Made by a program: the position numbers and the translations under genes. From Jejuia sp043557195 (GTDB taxonomy: Bacteria > Bacteroidota > Bacteroidia > Flavobacteriales > Flavobacteriaceae): a stretch of 64,000 nucleotides of DNA. Where the stretch lies: the NCBI GenBank assembly GCA_043557195.1, contig CP121314.1:3472001-3536000 (forward strand), given 5' to 3'. Positions 59,165-64,000 of this stretch are shown piece by piece; positions within the stretch are counted from its first letter, which is position 1; every line of letters starts with the position of its first letter. The notes below the pieces were generated by a model. The model searched no databases. It had not been told where the DNA came from and was given only the letters and a program-made list of their open reading frames with translations.

Positions 59165-59521
59165 ATGAAAAAAATCATTTTATTGTTATTAACTGTAGTC
59201 TCATTTTCTACAGCATACGGGCAAAGTAAATGGCATGAAAAGCAAAATAATTATTTTGTTGAAAAAGCTGCAAAAGAATATGATTTAACTGCGATTCAGA
59301 AAGAGGACTTGCGTTCTAATAGAATGAAGATGGTAATGGCATTTGTTAACTCCACAACGCGTTACAAGGCAGGAGATATTTCTTTAGAAAAAAGAAAGGA
59401 AATTACTAAAGAAGCAAGTAGGGAGTTTAATTCTTATTTCTCCAAACTTGTTGGACAAAATTATAAGCAAGTAGCACCTTTCTTAAAAAGAATGAGGGGT
59501 GAGCTAAAAAACTTAAAATAA
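59165..59521 (+). CDS. Small secreted helical protein with LTxxQ-like motif
   Basis: 118 aa with signal peptide IILLLLTVVSFSTAYGQ. The mature ~98 residues are mostly helical and basic, with YDLTAIQKEDL resembling the LTxxQ motif of Spy/CpxP-type periplasmic chaperones, then RSNRMKMVMAFV and a C-terminal KRMRGELKNLK. Not a recognised enzyme. It sits between the GH16 and sulfatase genes on the same strand (gaps of 47 and 89 bp), so it is part of the polysaccharide locus. The role may be a chaperone or binding factor; this is inference. Confidence 0.75.
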   Translation: MKKIILLLLTVVSFSTAYGQSKWHEKQNNYFVEKAAKEYDLTAIQKEDLRSNRMKMVMAFVNSTTRYKAGDISLEKRKEITKEASREFNSYFSKLVGQNYKQVAPFLKRMRGELKNLK

Positions 59522-59610
59522 TCTTACGCTTGAGATAAAGAATTCTCGTGTGTTTTTAACATACGGGAATCTAAAACAATATTTTAGTTTAAATATATCA
59601 TACCACTATT

Positions 59611-61110
59611 ATGAAATTTCTTTTTAACAAAATAGCTCTGTTTTTACTATTATTTTCTATAACAGTATTATGCTGTAATTCTACTAAAAAAACTTCCAAT
59701 GAAAATAATTTATCTTCATTGGAGACTCAAAATAAATTACCCAAACCCAATATCTTGATGATTTTGTGTGATGATTTAGGCTATTCTGATGTTGGTTTTA
59801 ATGGTTCAAAAGATATACCAACACCTAATTTAGATATGTTAGCGAATAACGGCACTATTTTAACAGATGCTTATGTGGCGCATCCTTTTTGTGGCCCTAG
59901 TAGAGCTAGTTTGATGACTGGAAGGTATGCGCACAAAATTGGTGCACAATTTAACCTTCCACCAAATAGTGGTGAAACTATTAAAAAAGGAATTGATGCT
60001 AATGAAACCTTTATAAGTAAGGTGCTTCAAGATGAAGGCTACTATACAGGATTAATAGGTAAATGGCATTTAGGTGCGAATAAAGGCTATCACCCGAATG
60101 AAAGAGGGTTTGATGATTTTTACGGGTTTTTAGGTGGCGGACATAATTACCACCCAGAGCAATTTAAAGCAGCTTATAAAAAGCAGAAAGAAAATGGTAG
60201 AGACATTATTTGGGATTATTTACACCCCTTAGAGCATAACGGTGTAGAAGTTGATGAAACTGAATATGTAACTGATGGGCTATCTAGAGAGGCTGTACGT
60301 TTTATAGGTGAGGCGGCTGATAAAAAAGACAATCCTTTCTTTCTATATCTATCGTATAACGCGCCACATACCCCTCTAGAGGCTAAAGAAGAAGATTTAA
60401 AATTATTTGAGCATATAAAAGATAAAAAACGTAAAACTTATGCGGCTATGGTTTACGCCGTAGATAGAGGTGTGAAAAAAGTAGTTGATGAGTTAAAGGC
60501 AACAGGTCAATTTGATAATACATTAATTATTTTCTTTAGTGATAACGGAGGAAAAACAAAAGCTGGTGCTACAAATTATCCACTTGAAGAAGGAAAAGGA
60601 AGTACATATGAAGGCGGTTTTCGAGTACCAATGTTTTTTCATTGGCCAAATGTTGTACCTAGTGGTAGAAAATATCACTATCCGGTTTCTGCGCTAGATT
60701 TTTATCCAACATTTACAAATTTGGCTGGAACAAAAATTCCTGAGTCAAAACAGCTTGATGGTAAAGATATTTGGGGTGATTTTTTATCGAATAAAAACGC
60801 AAGACCAAGGGAGTGTGTTTTCGCAATGCGCCACAGAAACGGGTTTACCGATGTTGCTGTTAGAAAAGATGACTGGAAAGCTTTAAAAGTATACCAACAA
60901 AACTGGAAGCTTTTTAATATCAAGGAGGACATAAAAGAAAGTAATGATTTAAGTAGTAAAAATCCAGAAATTCTCAAGTCTCTAGTTTCTGAAGCTGAAA
61001 ACTGGAGTAAAACAAATATTCAGCCATTATGGTGGCATGATGAAAAAACCGGCGATGATTGGAAAGCTGATGGTATGCCTCATTTTGATAAAACTTTCAA
61101 GATAAAATAA
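59611..61110 (+). CDS. S1-family sulfatase lipoprotein
   Basis: 499 aa. The lipoprotein signal contains LFSITVLCC. Alkaline-phosphatase-like fold: ILCDDLGYSDVGFNG (metal ligands), active-site HPFCGPSRASLMTGRYAHK with C94 in C-x-P-S-R, to be converted to formylglycine, IGKWHLG, then FFSDNGG. It removes sulfate from algal glycans. No anaerobic or aerobic FGE-type maturase gene is in the window; it must be elsewhere. It follows the small secreted protein and precedes the AraC gene. Substrate position is unknown. Confidence 0.93.
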   Translation: MKFLFNKIALFLLLFSITVLCCNSTKKTSNENNLSSLETQNKLPKPNILMILCDDLGYSDVGFNGSKDIPTPNLDMLANNGTILTDAYVAHPFCGPSRASLMTGRYAHKIGAQFNLPPNSGETIKKGIDANETFISKVLQDEGYYTGLIGKWHLGANKGYHPNERGFDDFYGFLGGGHNYHPEQFKAAYKKQKENGRDIIWDYLHPLEHNGVEVDETEYVTDGLSREAVRFIGEAADKKDNPFFLYLSYNAPHTPLEAKEEDLKLFEHIKDKKRKTYAAMVYAVDRGVKKVVDELKATGQFDNTLIIFFSDNGGKTKAGATNYPLEEGKGSTYEGGFRVPMFFHWPNVVPSGRKYHYPVSALDFYPTFTNLAGTKIPESKQLDGKDIWGDFLSNKNARPRECVFAMRHRNGFTDVAVRKDDWKALKVYQQNWKLFNIKEDIKESNDLSSKNPEILKSLVSEAENWSKTNIQPLWWHDEKTGDDWKADGMPHFDKTFKIK

Positions 61111-61193
61111 TCTTACGGATGCAATTTTACATCAAAAAATATTCTTAGTATTCTCATGAATGTTAAAAAAGTGAATATCAGGAATAAATAGTG

Positions 61194-61201
61194 TATATTT
61201 G
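61194..61201 (+). promoter_or_regulatory. -7 promoter box of the AraC gene
   Basis: A full TAnnTTTG match (TATATTTG) that ends 4 bp before the ATG at 61206, implying a leaderless or nearly leaderless transcript. The -33 region is weak. Confidence 0.45.
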
Positions 61202-61205
61202 ATGT

Positions 61206-62063
61206 ATGAAGTTAGTGCTGAAAAATACGGATAATTTTTCCAATTCTAGATTAAATATAGTAACGAAAGAGAAGCCTTGCTTAGATTCTGCATGGCATTA
61301 CCATCCTGAATATGAATTGTTATATATCACAAAGAGCACGGGTATTCGTTTTGTTGGCGATAGTGTAGAACATTTTACACCAGGAGATTTAGTCTTAGTT
61401 GGTCCAAATTTACCCCACCTCTGGAGGAATGACGCATCGTACTATGATGCTGATAGTGAGAAGATGGTAAAAACTGTTGTTATTAAATTTTTTAAAAACT
61501 TTATAGGAGATAATACGTTTGATGCTCCAGAATTTTCGGAAATAAATAGAATGCTTAATGATGCTAAGTATGGTATAAGTTTTGGGAGAAATATTTCTAA
61601 TCAGTTACGAGAGGAAATATTGTCTATAACTAATATTAAGCATACTGAACAGTTTATTAAACTATTGGGTATTTTATATAAATTATCAACAACTAATGAA
61701 AAGCAGTTGTTGTCTTCTTCAGATATGAGGCAGTATACCCCAAAAGGCGCTCGCCGTATAGATAAAGTATTGCGATATATTTCAGATAACTACTCAAAAT
61801 CAATTGCATTAGAAGACGTCTCAGATATAGCTTGTATGACACCAAATTCTTTTTGTCGTTTCTTCAAGAAAAAAACAAATAAATCTTTTACAGGCTTTTT
61901 AAACGAAGTGCGTATACGTAATGCTTCACGTTTATTAGTTCAAGAAAGTTTGCCTGTTAACGATGTTTGCTTTTTAGTTGGATACAATTCTATAACCAAT
62001 TTTAATAAGCAGTTTAAGAAAATAATGGGTAGCACGCCTAAGCAGTATAGAGAAGCTGTTTGA
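61206..62063 (+). CDS. AraC-family regulator with cupin sensor domain
   Basis: 285 aa. N-terminal cupin at ~20-100 (SAWHYHPEYELLYITKS, FTPGDLVLVGPNLPHLW) that could bind a sugar. The C-terminal AraC/XylS double HTH is at ~185-285 (ALEDVSDIACMTPNSFCRFF, SITNFNKQFKKIMGSTPKQY). It has its own -7 box directly before the ATG. Placed between two sulfatase genes, it is the likely regulator of this polysaccharide locus, with a mono- or disaccharide as inducer (inference). Confidence 0.93.
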   Translation: MKLVLKNTDNFSNSRLNIVTKEKPCLDSAWHYHPEYELLYITKSTGIRFVGDSVEHFTPGDLVLVGPNLPHLWRNDASYYDADSEKMVKTVVIKFFKNFIGDNTFDAPEFSEINRMLNDAKYGISFGRNISNQLREEILSITNIKHTEQFIKLLGILYKLSTTNEKQLLSSSDMRQYTPKGARRIDKVLRYISDNYSKSIALEDVSDIACMTPNSFCRFFKKKTNKSFTGFLNEVRIRNASRLLVQESLPVNDVCFLVGYNSITNFNKQFKKIMGSTPKQYREAV

Positions 62064-62217
62064 TTTTAAACCTTTAAAGTCCTATAATTCATTTAATCTT
62101 AAAGTTACTATCTAAAAAAAACACTTTAGGATAAAATAGGCTTAACAGTAGATAACTTTATGCATCTAAAAGCATAATTCTGTGATTAATTTTGAAAAAA
62201 TGCTACAATCATAGAAA

Positions 62218-64000
62218 ATGAAAAATTATACTTTAAGCAAATTACTAATAGTAGTTTTTGTTTTTTTAACTGCAAATACCTTTGCGCAAACCGAAAACAC
62301 GAAACCAAATATCATTCTTATTTTCGCTGATGATTTGGGTTATACTGATGTGGGTTTTAATAGACCTGCAAATTTTCCAGAAGAATACGGTGTGATTCCT
62401 ACACCAGAGTTAGACGCACTTGCCTCTAATGGTGTAATAGCCCAAAATGCTCACGTAGCGCATCCATTTTGCGGTCCAAGTAGGGCAGCTTTATTAACTG
62501 GAGTTTATCCTCACAGAATATGTGCACAGTATAATTTAGAAAACAGTGTTGAAGACCTTAATGGTGTTACAACTAATGAAAAATTCTTCAGCAAGGTACT
62601 ACAGGAAAATAATTATAACACTGCCGCTATTGGTAAGTGGCACGTTGGTGTTAGTAACGACTATATTCCAAACAATAGAGGGTTTGACTATTTCTTCGGA
62701 ATGTTGGGAGGAGGGCATCAATACTTTGAGTCTGATTACGAAGCACAATGGATAAATAGTGGAGGTACAGTAACTAACGAGTATCGTGTGCCACTCTTGA
62801 GAAATCAAGCCTATGTTACTCCAGCGGAATTTGATAATGACGAATACCTTACTGATATTCTTACTGAAGAAGCGGTAAACTATATTAATGCTAATGCTGC
62901 AGATCCAGATCCATTCTTTATGTATTTGGCATATAATGCGCCTCACACACCATTACAAGCACCACAAGCTAAAATCGATGCATTTGATGCCGCTAACGGA
63001 GATGGTACTCCAGGTAGCACATTTTCTTCTGTTGTTGCCAATAGCTCTGATATTTTAAATGCTAATATACCAGGAAGCTGGACAGGGACTGAAGCAGAAT
63101 ATCGAGCAACATTGGTTGAAGATCGTTTAATATATGCCACCATGGTGAGTATTATGGATGAAGGTATTGGCTTAGTAAAAGATGCTTTAACTGCTAACGG
63201 AATTCTAAATAATACACTGATTGTTTTTATGAGTGATAATGGTGGTAAGTTGAGGCAGGCAGGAGCTGTAAACTATCCGCTAACACAAGGTAAGGGTAGT
63301 GTAGATGAAGGAGGGCATCGTGTACCAATGTTTTTGCATTGGCCTAATCAACTAAGTGCTGGTCAAACTTATGATCACTTAATATCATCAATAGATTTAT
63401 ATCCAACGTTTTTAGATTTAGCTGGGGCACCAGTACCTGTGGGTAAATTGCTTGAAGGAAAGTCTGTCATGAATAACGTAGTAGCAAACCAAGATGCTCG
63501 TCCTGGAGAAAATATGTATGTTTTGCGTCCGCAACTAGGTTTTCAAAACGGAGCCATCATGAAGGGAGATTATAAGATTGTTAAGAAAGGAAACAACAAT
63601 ACAACAGCAGGGTTCAAGTTATATAATATTATGACTGATCCAGGTGAAACAACCGATATACGAGGAACGGAACCTAATGCTGAAACCTTAATTGACGATA
63701 TGCTTACTGAAGGTGTAGCTTGGGTTTCAGAGTTTCAAGATGTAACCCCATGTTTTTACGATAATGATGGTGATGGCAGCGGGCACCCTCATAGTTTTTT
63801 ATGGAATGACGGAACGCTACCTAATTACGATGGTTTTTTTGGAATGCCACTTATAACTGATCCGGAGGTGATTAGTATTACCGCAGAAACAGATGCTGTA
63901 GAAGGGCAAACCGATGGTAGTTTTTATGTAAGCTTGCCAACTGGAATATTGGCTGATGCGGATATAACTATTACATATAACGTAAGTGGTGATGCTGCAA
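62218..64000 (+). CDS. S1-family sulfatase, multidomain, partial (runs off right edge)
   Basis: At least 594 residues; the 3' end is missing. Signal peptide LLIVVFVFLTANTFAQ, not a lipoprotein. Sulfatase domain at ~25-520: IFADDLGYTDVGFNR, active site HPFCGPSRAALLTGVYPH with C85 (formylglycine site), IGKWHVG, FMSDNGGK. After ~545 a Calx-beta-like sandwich begins (VISITAETDAVEGQTDGSFY), so the protein is longer than the first sulfatase and probably ends in a T9SS sorting domain. A TAATTTTG box (62187-62194) 23 bp before the ATG may be its promoter. It is a divergent relative of the sulfatase at 59611. Confidence 0.9.
   Translation, partial: MKNYTLSKLLIVVFVFLTANTFAQTENTKPNIILIFADDLGYTDVGFNRPANFPEEYGVIPTPELDALASNGVIAQNAHVAHPFCGPSRAALLTGVYPHRICAQYNLENSVEDLNGVTTNEKFFSKVLQENNYNTAAIGKWHVGVSNDYIPNNRGFDYFFGMLGGGHQYFESDYEAQWINSGGTVTNEYRVPLLRNQAYVTPAEFDNDEYLTDILTEEAVNYINANAADPDPFFMYLAYNAPHTPLQAPQAKIDAFDAANGDGTPGSTFSSVVANSSDILNANIPGSWTGTEAEYRATLVEDRLIYATMVSIMDEGIGLVKDALTANGILNNTLIVFMSDNGGKLRQAGAVNYPLTQGKGSVDEGGHRVPMFLHWPNQLSAGQTYDHLISSIDLYPTFLDLAGAPVPVGKLLEGKSVMNNVVANQDARPGENMYVLRPQLGFQNGAIMKGDYKIVKKGNNNTTAGFKLYNIMTDPGETTDIRGTEPNAETLIDDMLTEGVAWVSEFQDVTPCFYDNDGDGSGHPHSFLWNDGTLPNYDGFFGMPLITDPEVISITAETDAVEGQTDGSFYVSLPTGILADADITITYNVSGDAA

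Overview
The window is typical of a marine Bacteroidetes of the family Flavobacteriaceae. The DNA is AT-rich. Promoters have the Bacteroidetes -7 box (TAnnTTTG) and starts lack Shine-Dalgarno sequences. Proteins carry type IX secretion (T9SS) type A and type B sorting domains, and DUF4293, DUF3667, DUF1599, BT_3928-type DoxX and CdaA genes sit in Bacteroidetes-type neighbourhoods. No IS element, phage, CRISPR array or rRNA was seen. There is one tRNA (Arg, ACG).

Layout. 0-7.4 kb: three large secreted T9SS proteins on the minus strand; the first runs off the left edge and the next two are tandem paralogues. 7.5-9.2 kb: an ABC-2 exporter pair. 9.3-17.9 kb: conserved single genes, an unknown outer-membrane protein, rho with a Q/N-rich insert, DUF4293, a SlyD-like FKBP, an MJ0936-type phosphoesterase and a TPR-HTH regulator. 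The regulator is divergent from a GH29 alpha-L-fucosidase lipoprotein (18.1-20.4 kb). 20.6-31.5 kb is housekeeping: truA and an MsbA-like exporter; then on the minus strand folP, a lipoprotein, cdaA and two DUF3667 genes; then on the plus strand DUF1599, DoxX, an oligopeptide-type permease, a TlpA-like lipoprotein and tpiA. 31.5-37 kb holds repeats, a beta-helix protein, a five-repeat T9SS protein and a TPR histidine kinase with its response regulator, placed between tpiA and prmA-clpS.

38-54 kb is the most distinctive region. It is a minus-strand cluster joining a tripartite RND efflux pump (TolC, adaptor, permease), a PII-like protein, DUF2892, a Crp/Fnr regulator, split YeeE/YedE sulfur transporters, a TauE exporter, a metallo-hydrolase/rhodanese persulfide enzyme and a heavy-metal-associated protein. 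Nearby are a DUF2202 lipoprotein, a probable copper TonB receptor with the OprC copper motif, and a DUF3365 c-type cytochrome. Four of these transcription units carry the same 14-bp palindrome, GTAAC-N4-GTTAC, at a constant distance upstream of a -7 box. This predicts one redox, sulfur or metal regulon driven by the local Crp/Fnr protein.

54.4-64 kb is a polysaccharide utilisation locus beside tRNA-Arg. It contains an enolase-superfamily enzyme and an aldehyde dehydrogenase (together suggesting 3,6-anhydrogalactose catabolism), two GH16 lipoproteins, a small secreted protein, two S1 sulfatases (the second cut by the right edge) and an AraC regulator. The set fits degradation of a sulfated red-algal galactan such as agar or porphyran. 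No SusC/SusD pair lies inside the window.

The main unexplained signals are the palindrome regulon, two families of dispersed intergenic repeats, a 17-bp direct repeat between the TPR regulator and the fucosidase, and the beta-helix/75-residue-repeat pair next to a sensor system.
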